The notes under the pieces were generated by a model. It was given only the letters and a program-made list of their open reading frames with translations, searched no databases and was not told the DNA's origin. Made by a program: the position numbers and the translations under genes. From an uncultured Nocardioidaceae bacterium (GTDB lineage: Bacteria; Actinomycetota; Actinomycetes; Propionibacteriales; Nocardioidaceae), in the NCBI GenBank assembly GCA_902805855.1, contig CADCUJ010000022.1, forward strand, positions 1 to 46,678: a DNA stretch of 46,678 nucleotides, read 5' to 3'. Shown here in pieces: positions 28,934 to 38,472 of this stretch (positions are counted from its first letter, which is position 1; every line of letters starts with the position of its first letter).

Positions 28934-30760
28934 ATGCGCAGACTCGCCTCTCGGACCATCACCATCGCCCTGAGCCTGGCTCTGATCGGGCTGGCGCCAC
29001 CGGCGGTGGCTGACCACACCGATCCGCGCACGCGACAGGCACCGACACAGGGCGAACCGGTCACTGGCGAGGACCGCGGAGGCGGCACCTGGCGGCACAT
29101 CGACCAGATCTCCCCGATCCCGGGGGGTGCACCGAACCCCGCGCTGACCGGCGGTGGCACCGACCTGGAGTTCTTCCAGCCGGCGGGCAGCGAAGATGTG
29201 TTCGGGTCGTTCGGTTCCCTAGGACAAGACAACGGACCCGCCGTCGGACAACGGATCATCCGACTGCTCGACAACGGCAAGGTCGACCCGCAGTGGGTTG
29301 CTGACCACGGCTCCGCGCACTGCAAACCCGCAAGCACCGGCGTCACAGGGCTGCAGCACGACACTCAGGTTGCCAGGCTCAACAAGATAACGCTGGTCAC
29401 GGACACCACCGATTCCACCGGTCGCTGTCACGACTCCGGCGGTGGTGGGATCGAGATCATCGCCGGCAGCCGGACCCACCAGGCCGACTACATGCCACGC
29501 GAGATCCACCTGGTCCGGTTCCCCGGGACCACGCACACGAACACCGTCGACGGGCGTTACCCCTGGATCGTCTACAGCAGCAACGCAAACTTCGGCGGCA
29601 GCATCGATCGAAACTGGATCGAAGTGATGAACATGCGGTCGTGCTTCGGCGACCAGAGCTGGAACCGCGCCATGCGGCGCCGCGAGTGCCGTCCGGTCGT
29701 CTCCCGGATCCAGCTGCAGGACAGCTGGACCAAGCAACGCGACCAGGACTCCGGAGAGCTCGAGCCCGAGCCTGCCACGTGCCACGACATCACCTTCGCC
29801 AAGAACCGGCTCTACTGCGCGGCGCTCAACTCCACGCTGATCCTCGACGTCTCCAACCTGCTGCGCGACAACGGGACGGTGCGAGGGGAGTCGCTCAACT
29901 GTCCGATCGTGGGTGCCACTCAGACCAAGGCCAATGTCAAGGTCACCGACTGCAGCCAGACCGACAACGCGCCGCAACGCGCCACCGGGTGGGAGTTCCT
30001 GGACACCTTCCAGCACCCCGGCCGTGACTGTGTGCCAGGCCCGGACGGCGACACCAGCCGAGACTGCAACTCGAACGTGGACGTACCTTCCGACGAGGGC
30101 GTAGCGGTGTCGCACGAGGCCGACCCCACGCCGGACGAGAACTTCATGTTCGTCACCGACGAGCGCGGCGGCGGTGTGATACCGCCTGGCTCCACCTGCT
30201 TCCCGACGGTCGACAATCCCACAGGGACGAGCAACGGTGGCGCGCACGCGTTCGACATCAGCAACCCGCGCGACATCAAGTACGCCCGGACACCGGGCGG
30301 GGAGAAGGCGGTTTACATCAGCGATCCCGTCGTCGCCGCCCCGACGTTCTGCGACATCCACGTGATCGAGCAGATCCCAGGCGAGCAGCGGTTCATCGCC
30401 GCGTACTACACCCAGGGGATCAAGATCGTCGACTACTTCGTGAACGGGCAGGGAGAGATCCAGTTCCACGAGCGAGCCTCGTTCACCCTGCCGCAGGCGA
30501 ACACCTGGGCGGCCGAGGACTTCAAGATCCGCCGCAACGCCGACGGGACGCGGACGTACTTCATCGCCACCAACGACATCAGTCGCGGCATCGACATCGT
30601 CAGCTGGACCGGTCGGCCGAACCTGCCTGGAGCGAACCCACCGCGGACCGAGTCCGGCACCGCGGAGATGAACGCCGGGCTGGTTGGTTTCTCGGCGCTC
30701 ACCCTGCTCGCTGCGGCCGGCTACCGACGTCGCCGTAACCGGGGAGTCGCCGCGGACTGA
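28934..30760 (+). CDS. Secreted LVIVD/beta-propeller-like protein with C-terminal membrane anchor
   Basis: 608 residues. A signal peptide (MRRLASRTITIALSLALIGLAPPAVA) is followed by a long extracytoplasmic region with spaced cysteine pairs. Repeated strand motifs such as RLYCAALNSTLILDVSNLL, HAFDISNPRDIKYAR and YTQGIKIVDYFVNGQGE resemble LVIVD repeats. The C terminus has a hydrophobic stretch (MNAGLVGFSALTLLAAAGY) then RRRRNRG, a membrane anchor without a clear LPXTG. Start ATG 28934 has GGGGA upstream. Function unknown; a surface-exposed beta-propeller is my inference. It ends 79 bp before the Asp/Ala repeat peptide on the same strand. Confidence 0.8.
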   Translation: MRRLASRTITIALSLALIGLAPPAVADHTDPRTRQAPTQGEPVTGEDRGGGTWRHIDQISPIPGGAPNPALTGGGTDLEFFQPAGSEDVFGSFGSLGQDNGPAVGQRIIRLLDNGKVDPQWVADHGSAHCKPASTGVTGLQHDTQVARLNKITLVTDTTDSTGRCHDSGGGGIEIIAGSRTHQADYMPREIHLVRFPGTTHTNTVDGRYPWIVYSSNANFGGSIDRNWIEVMNMRSCFGDQSWNRAMRRRECRPVVSRIQLQDSWTKQRDQDSGELEPEPATCHDITFAKNRLYCAALNSTLILDVSNLLRDNGTVRGESLNCPIVGATQTKANVKVTDCSQTDNAPQRATGWEFLDTFQHPGRDCVPGPDGDTSRDCNSNVDVPSDEGVAVSHEADPTPDENFMFVTDERGGGVIPPGSTCFPTVDNPTGTSNGGAHAFDISNPRDIKYARTPGGEKAVYISDPVVAAPTFCDIHVIEQIPGEQRFIAAYYTQGIKIVDYFVNGQGEIQFHERASFTLPQANTWAAEDFKIRRNADGTRTYFIATNDISRGIDIVSWTGRPNLPGANPPRTESGTAEMNAGLVGFSALTLLAAAGYRRRRNRGVAAD

Positions 30761-30811
30761 GTGGGCCGCGTTTGCACCGACAGGCCGTGGGTAGTTCCGG
30801 CAAGTCCGGCG

Positions 30812-30817
30812 TACCCT
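30812..30817 (+). promoter_or_regulatory. -10 element (TACCCT) of the repeat-peptide cassette
   Basis: TACCCT would start transcription near 30824, giving a leader of about 16 nt that contains the AAGGAG ribosome site. No good -35 is seen. Unlike the leaderless promoters in this window, this gene has a proper ribosome site. Confidence 0.45.
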
Positions 30818-30839
30818 TGCGCCGACGGAAGGAGCAGCC

Positions 30840-31079
30840 ATGACCACGACTCCCCAGCCACCTCCGGAGAACCCGCAGGGCGACCCACTCAGTGACGAGG
30901 ACATGGAGACTCTCAGCACCGGGACCGGACCGGGCCTCGGAGCGGACGCGGACGCCAGCGACGCTGATGCCGATGCGAGCGACGCGGACGCCGACGCGAG
31001 CGACGCGGACGCCGACGCCACGGACGCCGACGGCACCGACGGGGACGCCTCCGACTCGACGGACGGCGACGCCTCCTGA
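30840..31079 (+). CDS. Asp/Ala/Ser heptad-repeat peptide, candidate RiPP precursor
   Basis: 79-residue acidic peptide. Residues 1-34 look like a leader: MTTTPQPPPENPQGDPLSDE with DMETLSTG following and Gly-rich residues at the boundary. Residues 35-79 are built almost only from Asp, Ala, Ser, Thr and Gly. Three DADADA(S/T) heptads (41-61) are preceded by a partial unit and followed by degenerate ADGTDGDASDSTDGDAS. It has no signal peptide, cysteine or aromatic residue. The ATG has AAGGAG 5 nt upstream. Its stop overlaps the probable start of the JmjC/cupin gene. The precursor role is inferred from gene order and composition; a plain disordered acidic protein is the alternative. Confidence 0.7.
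   Translation: MTTTPQPPPENPQGDPLSDEDMETLSTGTGPGLGADADASDADADASDADADASDADADATDADGTDGDASDSTDGDAS
30960..31022 (+). repeat. Three 21-nt tandem repeats encoding DADADA(S/T)
   Basis: Units at 30960-30980, 30981-31001 and 31002-31022 each encode one heptad. Units two and three differ only in the last few bases, while unit one has synonymous T-for-G/C changes. This points to a recent duplication plus selection on the peptide. Confidence 0.8.
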
Positions 31080-32227
31080 GCGCAGCGGGCCGAGCAGAGC
31101 CGAACGCACTCTCACTGCTGTGCGGTGACACCCAGGCCTTCGTCGACAAGGTCTGGGCGTCACACATCCACGTCCACCACGCCGCTCCGCGTGATCTCGT
31201 CTCGCTGTTGTCCCTCGACGACGTCGACCATCTGCTGACGAGTACCGCCCTCCGGGCGCCGGCACTTCGCATTGCCAAGGACGGCTCGGTGCTGCCGACG
31301 AGCTCATTCACCAGGTCTGCGACCCTGGCCGGTCAACAGCTGACCGGGCTCGTCGACGTACCCAAGGTGCTCGACCTGTTCGACGGCGGTGCCACCGTCG
31401 TGCTCCAAGGGCTGCACCGCTACTGGCCGCCTCTCACCGAGCTGGTGCGGGGCCTCGAGCTCAGTCTCGGTCACGCCTGCCAGGCCAACGCCTATCTCAC
31501 CCCTCCCGGGTCGCAGGGGTTCGCGGTGCACAGCGACAGCCACGACGTGTTCGTCTTCCAGACCCACGGCACCAAGCAGTGGGAGGTCCACGACGACTCC
31601 GGTGCCAGACAAGTCCTGCTGGAGCCGGGCACCAGCATGTACCTGCCTACGGGCACGCCACATGCGGCGCGGGCCCAGGACGCGGCGTCCCTGCACGTGA
31701 CGGTCGGTGTCCACCAGACGACGTGGCGCGACGTGCTGTCACGGGTGGCGCAAGGCGTCCTCAGCGAGGACAGGTACGACGGCGCCGTACCAGCGGGCTT
31801 CCTCGACGACCCGACCGCCTTCCACCGCGAGCTGGGCAAGCACCTGGCGGCCTTCCAGCGCGAAGTTGCCGCCGCGGCTCCCGAGCCGGTCGTCGCCGGT
31901 GAGGTGGACCGGTTCCTGCGCAACCGGAACCCCGCTCTGCGCGGCGGGCTGGCGGACAGGGTCGCGCTGTCCGCGATCACCGACGAGACCGTGCTCCAGC
32001 GGCGAGCGACGGCAGCCTGCCGGATTCTCGCGCAAGGTGAGCGGCTACGTGTGCTGCTCGGGGACCGCGAGGTATGGATGCCGCTGCGCCTCGAGGAGGC
32101 GATGAGGTACGTCGCCGGGCGGGACTCGTTCTCGCCGATCGAGCTCTCCACCTGGCTCGACCAGCCCAGCCGCCTCGTGCTGGCCCGACGACTGGTCCGT
32201 GAGGGACTCCTGCGGGTCGGGCTTTGA
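31076..32227 (+). CDS. JmjC/cupin-4 family Fe(II)/2-oxoglutarate-type oxygenase
   Basis: Predicted hydroxylase of the cupin_4/ribosomal-oxygenase (RoxA/NO66-like) superfamily. Key segments are VVLQGLHRYWPPLTELV, LGHACQANAYLTPPGSQGFAVH, the metal-binding HxD in VHSDSHDVFVFQ and the distal His in PTGTPHAARAQ (about 152, 154 and 196 from the start used here). A C-terminal winged-helix-like region follows. The first canonical start is TTG 31208, but the frame is open and family-like well before it (ALSLLCGDTQAFVDKVWASH). I propose CTG 31076, overlapping the peptide stop as CTGA. Coupling to the peptide gene suggests the peptide is its substrate. The C terminus overlaps the next gene by TTGA. Confidence 0.8.
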   Translation: MSAAGRAEPNALSLLCGDTQAFVDKVWASHIHVHHAAPRDLVSLLSLDDVDHLLTSTALRAPALRIAKDGSVLPTSSFTRSATLAGQQLTGLVDVPKVLDLFDGGATVVLQGLHRYWPPLTELVRGLELSLGHACQANAYLTPPGSQGFAVHSDSHDVFVFQTHGTKQWEVHDDSGARQVLLEPGTSMYLPTGTPHAARAQDAASLHVTVGVHQTTWRDVLSRVAQGVLSEDRYDGAVPAGFLDDPTAFHRELGKHLAAFQREVAAAAPEPVVAGEVDRFLRNRNPALRGGLADRVALSAITDETVLQRRATAACRILAQGERLRVLLGDREVWMPLRLEEAMRYVAGRDSFSPIELSTWLDQPSRLVLARRLVREGLLRVGL

Positions 32228-33117
32228 GCGTCTCCTTCCGATGCTCGTCCAGCAGTGAGGAACGCGAGGAGTCCCTGGTCGGCAGCGCATCCACGGTCCG
32301 CTCGTTCCTTCTCGTCGAGGCCCCTGGGACGTGGGGCCTCGACGCGGTGCGCGACAACCGGCTGCCGGCGCCGGTGAAAAGCCGACTGGCTCGCGAAGCG
32401 AACCGGAACGGCGTCCGGCTGCTCTTCATTCGCCGGCACGGACGCCGCCGCTCACGCGCGATCACCGTGTTCGCGGCTCACGCGGACCCGCTGCGGCCGT
32501 GGCTGGAGACCACTGCCCTCGACGCGCCCGAGGACCTGTTGGGCATCGACCTGGCCAGCCTCGGAGCAGGGCGCTCGCCCGGCCTGGCCCCGCGCTCGGC
32601 GCCGCTGTTCCTCGTCTGCACCCACGGCAGGCACGATGTCTGCTGTGCCGAGCGCGGCAGGCCGGTCGCCGCCGCGCTGCACGAGGTGATGGCCGAGAGC
32701 ACCTACGAGGTCTCGCACATCGGCGGAGACCGGTTCGCCGGCAACCTGCTCGTGCTCCCCCACGGTCTCTACTACGGCCGGTTGACGCCCCAGGCCTCGG
32801 TCGCGCTGGCCAGAGGGCACATCGAGGGGCACCTGGACCTCGAGCACCTGCGTGGCCGCAGTGGGTACCCGTTCCCGGTCCAGGCCGCCGAGATCTACCT
32901 GCGCAACGACGTGGGTCGGACCGCGCTCGACGGGCTGCGGCTGGTGCGCCAGGCTCGCTCCGGGGCAGAGACGGCGGCCGAGTTCACCGACGGGGAGCGC
33001 TCGTGGATCGTCCGCGTCGAGACCGGCCGGGCCCTCCCGGAACAGCTGACCTGCCAGGCGAACGCGTCGAGCCGCGGAATGACCCATCGGCTGCTGTCGG
33101 TCGCCGAGTCCGGCTAG
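32224..33117 (+). CDS. Sucrase/ferredoxin-like thioredoxin-fold [2Fe-2S] protein
   Basis: 297-residue member of PF06999. The conserved N terminus FRCSSSSEEREESLVGSAS, WGLDAVRDNRLP, and the cluster motif VCTHGRHDVCCAERGRPVAAAL are present. HIGGDRFAGNLLVLPHGLYYGRL is also typical. The cysteines match thioredoxin-like [2Fe-2S] ferredoxins. Electron transfer to the neighbouring oxygenase, or iron supply, would be a natural role but is inferred. TTG 32224 overlaps the oxygenase stop by 4 nt, so translation is coupled. It converges with guaB1, 6 bp between stops. Confidence 0.87.
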   Translation: MSVSFRCSSSSEEREESLVGSASTVRSFLLVEAPGTWGLDAVRDNRLPAPVKSRLAREANRNGVRLLFIRRHGRRRSRAITVFAAHADPLRPWLETTALDAPEDLLGIDLASLGAGRSPGLAPRSAPLFLVCTHGRHDVCCAERGRPVAAALHEVMAESTYEVSHIGGDRFAGNLLVLPHGLYYGRLTPQASVALARGHIEGHLDLEHLRGRSGYPFPVQAAEIYLRNDVGRTALDGLRLVRQARSGAETAAEFTDGERSWIVRVETGRALPEQLTCQANASSRGMTHRLLSVAESG

Positions 33118-33123
33118 CGGCGA

Positions 33124-34572
<1,449 letters not shown>

Positions 34573-34582
34573 CTACTGCGGG

Positions 34583-35035
34583 CTACCGGGCGAGCACAGC
34601 CAGCGCCTGGTCGGCGTGGACGTCCATGTCCGTCTCGCTGGTGATCACGTCCTTGACCATCTGGTCGGTGCCGATCACGAAGGTCGCGCGCTTCACCGGT
34701 GTGATGAACTTGCGACGCACGCCATAGGAGACCGCGACCTCCCCGGACTCGTCGGAGAGCAGCGGGAAGTCGAAGGAGTTCTGCTCGGCGAACTCAAGCT
34801 GCTTGGCGACCGGGTCGGTGCTGATCCCCACCCGCTGCGCGCCGGCCGACTCGAAATCGTCCTTGAGGTCCCGGAAGTGCTGGCCCTGCTTCGTGCACCC
34901 CCCGGTCATCGCGGCCGGGTAGAAGAACAGGGTGACCGGCCCGTTCTCCAGCAGTCGGCTGAGCCGGGTGGGCGACCCGTGCTGGTCGGGCAGCTCGAAG
35001 TCGGGAGCGGTGGATCCGGTCGCCAGGGTCTTCAT
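34583..35035 (-). CDS. Peroxiredoxin (BCP/AhpC-TSA family)
   Basis: 150-residue thiol peroxidase that reduces hydroperoxides. The peroxidatic Cys is in FFYPAAMTGGCTKQGQHFRDL; the usual TPGCT appears as TGGCT, with Thr and Cys kept. No second Cys is seen in the BCP resolving position, so it is probably a 1-Cys type. VKRATFVIGTDQMVKDVI is the normal C-terminal strand pair. Start ATG 35035 overlaps the DUF1295 stop by 4 nt. Confidence 0.92.
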   Translation of the reverse strand: MKTLATGSTAPDFELPDQHGSPTRLSRLLENGPVTLFFYPAAMTGGCTKQGQHFRDLKDDFESAGAQRVGISTDPVAKQLEFAEQNSFDFPLLSDESGEVAVSYGVRRKFITPVKRATFVIGTDQMVKDVITSETDMDVHADQALAVLAR

Positions 35036-35847
35036 GCGGTTCTCCTTCTCGGTGGCAGTGGGAGGAACCCACTGGTGCGGTGGACGTAGTCCTCGTATCC
35101 GGGACGTCGACTCGACATCTCCTTCTCCAGCAACGGCTTGCCGGTGCCCTTCGCGAGCAGCCAGGTCATCGCGACCGGTGAGAGGACCGTGAGGATCCCC
35201 GGCCACGCATCGAAGGCGATGAGCGAGAGCCCCCACCACACGCACGCGTCGCCGAAGTAGTTGGGGTGCCTGGTGTAGCGCCACAGGCCCCGGTCGAGCA
35301 CCTGACCCTGGTTCGCCGGATCGTCGCGGAACCGCTGCAGCTGGGCGTCGCCGACGGTCTCGAAGGCCATCCCGACCAGCCACACGGCGGCACCGGTCCA
35401 GGCGAGCGGGCCGAGGGGGCGGTTCTGGAACGCGGCCACCTGGATCGGCAGCGAGACGAACCACATCACCACGCCCTGGGTGAGGTAGATGCGGGTGAGC
35501 GCGTACAGCCGCCGGTTGCCTTTCGCTCGGGACAGCAGCTCCGCGTACCGAGGGTCCTCGCCGTGCCCACGCGAGCGTCGCCAGATGTGCAGGGCGAGCC
35601 GGAGTCCCCACCCCGCTGTCAGCGCGGCCACCAGCAGACTCCGGGCGGGGTGCCCGACGTCGAGGCCACGGGAGACGGCGTAGGAGACCAGCGCGATCGT
35701 GACGAAGCCGAGCCCCCAGACCACGTCCACCACGGCGTGCTTGCCCATCCGCGCCGCCACGGCGTAGGTGACCCCGAGCAGGGCCAGGACCGCCGCGACG
35801 GTGAGCGGCAGGAGGCCGGCGAAAGCCGACCAGTCGAAGGAGTCCAT
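35032..35847 (-). CDS. DUF1295-family membrane protein (isoprenylcysteine methyltransferase/steroid reductase fold)
   Basis: 271-residue integral membrane protein with about six helices. The C-terminal signature RGLWRYTRHPNYFGDACVWWGLSL and EKEMSSRRPGYEDYVHRTSGFLP match DUF1295. The fold is shared with protein isoprenylcysteine methyltransferases and steroid 5-alpha reductases. Its ATG overlaps the Cfa stop (TGATG), so the two are translated together; members next to Cfa-like methyltransferases are common in actinobacteria, which suggests a role in modified lipid metabolism. Confidence 0.88.
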   Translation of the reverse strand: MDSFDWSAFAGLLPLTVAAVLALLGVTYAVAARMGKHAVVDVVWGLGFVTIALVSYAVSRGLDVGHPARSLLVAALTAGWGLRLALHIWRRSRGHGEDPRYAELLSRAKGNRRLYALTRIYLTQGVVMWFVSLPIQVAAFQNRPLGPLAWTGAAVWLVGMAFETVGDAQLQRFRDDPANQGQVLDRGLWRYTRHPNYFGDACVWWGLSLIAFDAWPGILTVLSPVAMTWLLAKGTGKPLLEKEMSSRRPGYEDYVHRTSGFLPLPPRRRTA

Positions 35848-37169
35848 CAAGCGGTGCGCACCGATGGCATCAGGCTGCGACCGTCGGTGGCGGGCTTGAC
35901 GGCCAGGATCTGGTCGACTCCCATCCGGCCCTCCTCGAACGCCAGGGCTGCACCGACGAGGTACAGCCGCCACACCCGGGCAACCTCCTCACCGACCAGC
36001 GCCACGACCTTGTCCTGGTTCGCCTCGAAGGTCGCGTACCAGGCGCGGATCGTCGACACGTAGTGCTCTCGCATCGCATGCACGTCACGCACCTCCAGCC
36101 CTGATTGCTCCATCAGCGCGACCGTCTCCCCGACCGGACGCATGTGCATGTCCGGCGCGATGAAGGACTCGATGAACGGGCCGCCGCCGGGTCTCGTTGC
36201 GCGTGACATCTGCTGGATCAGCACTCGGCCGCCGGGTCGCAGCTGACGGTGGATCTGTTCGGTGAAGGTCGGGTAGTTCGCTGCGCCCACGTGCTCGCCC
36301 ATCTCGATCGACGACACGGTGTGGAACGGCCCGTCCTCGACGTCGCGGTAGTCCTGCAGGCGTACGTCGACCTGCTCCCGCAGCCCGCGCTCGTGCACCC
36401 GGGCCCGCACGAAGTCGCGCTGCTCGGCGGACAGGGTGACCGCGACGACGTCGACCCCGTAGTGCTCGGCAGCGTGCAGGCACAACGAACCCCACCCGCA
36501 GCCGATGTCGAGGTGTCGGCCGCCCCGCTGCAGCCCCAGCTTTCGGCAGACCAGGTCGAGCTTGTCGCGCTGCGCGTCCTCGAGCGTGTAGTCCGGGTCG
36601 GCGCTGGTGAAGTACGCGCAGGAGTAGGCCATGTGCTGGTCGAGGATGAGCGCGTAGAAGTCGTTCGAGAGGTCGTAGTGGTGGGCGATCGCGTCCTGAT
36701 CGCGGCGCGCACTGTGCAGCCGACCGCGCAACCTGGCCTGGGACGCAGGCGGCCGCGGTGGCCTACCCCACAGCTGCCCCAGCAGACCCAGGCGGTGCGC
36801 CGTCCGCGCGGCTCCGGCGAGTGTCGCGTAGCCCAGCGTGGCCGACGCACCGTGCTCACGCGTTGCCCGACAGATGGTGGGCAGCGCATCGAGCAGGTCA
36901 CCCTCGATGTCGAGCTCGCCGGTGACGTAGGCCTGCGCGAGTCCCAGCTCACCTGGGTGCAGCACCAGTCTCCGCAGAGCCATCGGATCCCGCACCACGA
37001 CGGTGGGTGCGTCGGCAGCACCCGCCGTACTGCCGTCCCAGGCGCGGATCCGGATCGGTGGGGAGCCGACGAAGAACGGCGACACCAGCTCCACCAGACG
37101 GCCTGCGGCACCCTCCGACGGCGCAGTCAGCGTCGTCGGCCGGTTCGCGGGTCGGTCGGTCAGCGTCAT
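35847..37169 (-). CDS. Cyclopropane-fatty-acyl-phospholipid synthase-family methyltransferase
   Basis: 440-residue SAM-dependent methyltransferase acting on unsaturated acyl chains of phospholipids. An N-terminal lipid-binding domain (about 1-165, including LVLHPGELGLAQAYVTGELDIEGDL) precedes the Rossmann domain with DIGCGWGSLCLHAAEHYG near 218. SSIEMGEHVGAANYPTF and RATRPGGGPFIESFIAPDMHM are Cfa motifs. It could form cyclopropane or 10-methyl fatty acids; no FAD-linked reductase of the tuberculostearate pathway is adjacent. Start ATG 37169 has GGAGAGG upstream. First gene of a cfa-DUF1295-peroxiredoxin operon. Confidence 0.9.
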   Translation of the reverse strand: MTLTDRPANRPTTLTAPSEGAAGRLVELVSPFFVGSPPIRIRAWDGSTAGAADAPTVVVRDPMALRRLVLHPGELGLAQAYVTGELDIEGDLLDALPTICRATREHGASATLGYATLAGAARTAHRLGLLGQLWGRPPRPPASQARLRGRLHSARRDQDAIAHHYDLSNDFYALILDQHMAYSCAYFTSADPDYTLEDAQRDKLDLVCRKLGLQRGGRHLDIGCGWGSLCLHAAEHYGVDVVAVTLSAEQRDFVRARVHERGLREQVDVRLQDYRDVEDGPFHTVSSIEMGEHVGAANYPTFTEQIHRQLRPGGRVLIQQMSRATRPGGGPFIESFIAPDMHMRPVGETVALMEQSGLEVRDVHAMREHYVSTIRAWYATFEANQDKVVALVGEEVARVWRLYLVGAALAFEEGRMGVDQILAVKPATDGRSLMPSVRTA

Positions 37170-37262
37170 CGCCTCTCCTGTCGGTCAGCGCTCTGTGGGT
37201 TCGTGCGTCGGCGGCGCCAGGATTGCCGCGGGTCCGGGGCGAACACGCTCTCATCGGGTCAC

Positions 37263-37268
37263 TACCCT
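37263..37268 (+). promoter_or_regulatory. Leaderless -10 element (TACCCT) of galK
   Basis: TACCCT followed by 7 nt and the ATG at 37276. Confidence 0.55.
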
Positions 37269-37275
37269 GGGCGGC

Positions 37276-38463
37276 ATGCCTTCTGCACAGGTGTCTGCCG
37301 GTGTCCCGGACGAGATCGCCGACTCGCTGGTCAGCCGCTTCCACGACACGGTCGGGCGGGAACCGGTTGGCTGCTTCGTCGCGCCGGGCAGGGTGAACCT
37401 CATCGGGGAGCACCTCGACTACAACGACGGCAAGTGTCTGCCGATGGCGCTTCCGCACGCGACCTACGCTGCGCTCGCCCCACGCGACGACGACCGGGTG
37501 AACCTGACCAGCCTGCAGGAGGAGGAACCCTGGCAGGGCAGGCTTGGCGCCCTCGGACCAGGGCACGCAGAGGGGTGGGCGGCGTACGTAGCCGGGGTCG
37601 CCTGGGCGTTGCAGGAGGACGGGCTGGACATTCCCGGCCTCGACATCGTCGTCGACAGCCGGGTGCCGGTCGGTGCCGGGCTGTCCAGCTCTGCGGCGCT
37701 GGAGTGCTCCGTCGCGGTCGGGTTGTGCGCGCTCATCGGACTCGAGCTGGACCATGACCTGCGGCGACGGCTGGTCTCCGCCTGCATGCGGGCCGAACGA
37801 GAGGTCGCTGGAGCACCGACCGGCGGCATGGACCAGACGATCGCGCTGCTCGCCGAGCGCGAGCATGCCTTGCTGCTCGACTGCCGTGACTGGTCGACGG
37901 AGCAGGTGCCGTGGGACCCGTCCGCACACGGGCTCGAGCTGCTGGTGATCGACACCCGGGCGCAGCACTCGCACAGCGACGGGGGCTACGAGTCCCGCCG
38001 CAACGACTGCGAAGAGGCCGCTCGTTCGCTCGGTGTCGACACGCTGCGTGAGGTCGACGACACCTCCGCGGCGCTCGAGTCCCTGTCCGACACGCGCATC
38101 CGACGGCGCGCCCGGCACGTGTTCACCGAGATGGCGCGGGTCGAGGCCGCCGTCGATCTGTTGCGCCGCTCGGAGTACGAGAGCCTGGGTCAGGTATTCA
38201 CCTCGTCTCACGCCTCGCTGCGCGACGACTTCGAGGTGTCCTGTCCGGAGCTCGACCTCGCCGTGGACACCGCGACCGAGGAGGGCGCGCTGGGCGCCCG
38301 GATGACCGGAGGCGGCTTCGGCGGGTCGGCGATCGCCCTGGTGCCCGGCGACCGGCTCGACACCGTCGGTGAGGCGATCGTGCAGGCCTACCGAAGTCGT
38401 GGGTGGGAGGAGCCAGGTCTGCTGCCGGCGAACCCGGGCGACGGTGCCCGCCGGCTCAGGTAG
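37276..38463 (+). CDS. galK: Galactokinase (GHMP kinase)
   Basis: Phosphorylates galactose to galactose-1-phosphate in the Leloir pathway. The 395 residues carry the sugar signature PGRVNLIGEHLDYNDGKCLP (near 38), the ATP loop PVGAGLSSSAALE (near 133), the catalytic-base region PTGGMDQTIALL (near 184) and MTGGGFGGSAIALV (near 344). No galT or galE is nearby, so it stands alone; a role with another sugar is possible. Start ATG 37276 is leaderless; an upstream in-frame extension runs into the cfa promoter region and is unlikely. Confidence 0.93.
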   Translation: MPSAQVSAGVPDEIADSLVSRFHDTVGREPVGCFVAPGRVNLIGEHLDYNDGKCLPMALPHATYAALAPRDDDRVNLTSLQEEEPWQGRLGALGPGHAEGWAAYVAGVAWALQEDGLDIPGLDIVVDSRVPVGAGLSSSAALECSVAVGLCALIGLELDHDLRRRLVSACMRAEREVAGAPTGGMDQTIALLAEREHALLLDCRDWSTEQVPWDPSAHGLELLVIDTRAQHSHSDGGYESRRNDCEEAARSLGVDTLREVDDTSAALESLSDTRIRRRARHVFTEMARVEAAVDLLRRSEYESLGQVFTSSHASLRDDFEVSCPELDLAVDTATEEGALGARMTGGGFGGSAIALVPGDRLDTVGEAIVQAYRSRGWEEPGLLPANPGDGARRLR

Positions 38464-38472
38464 CCCGCGGGC

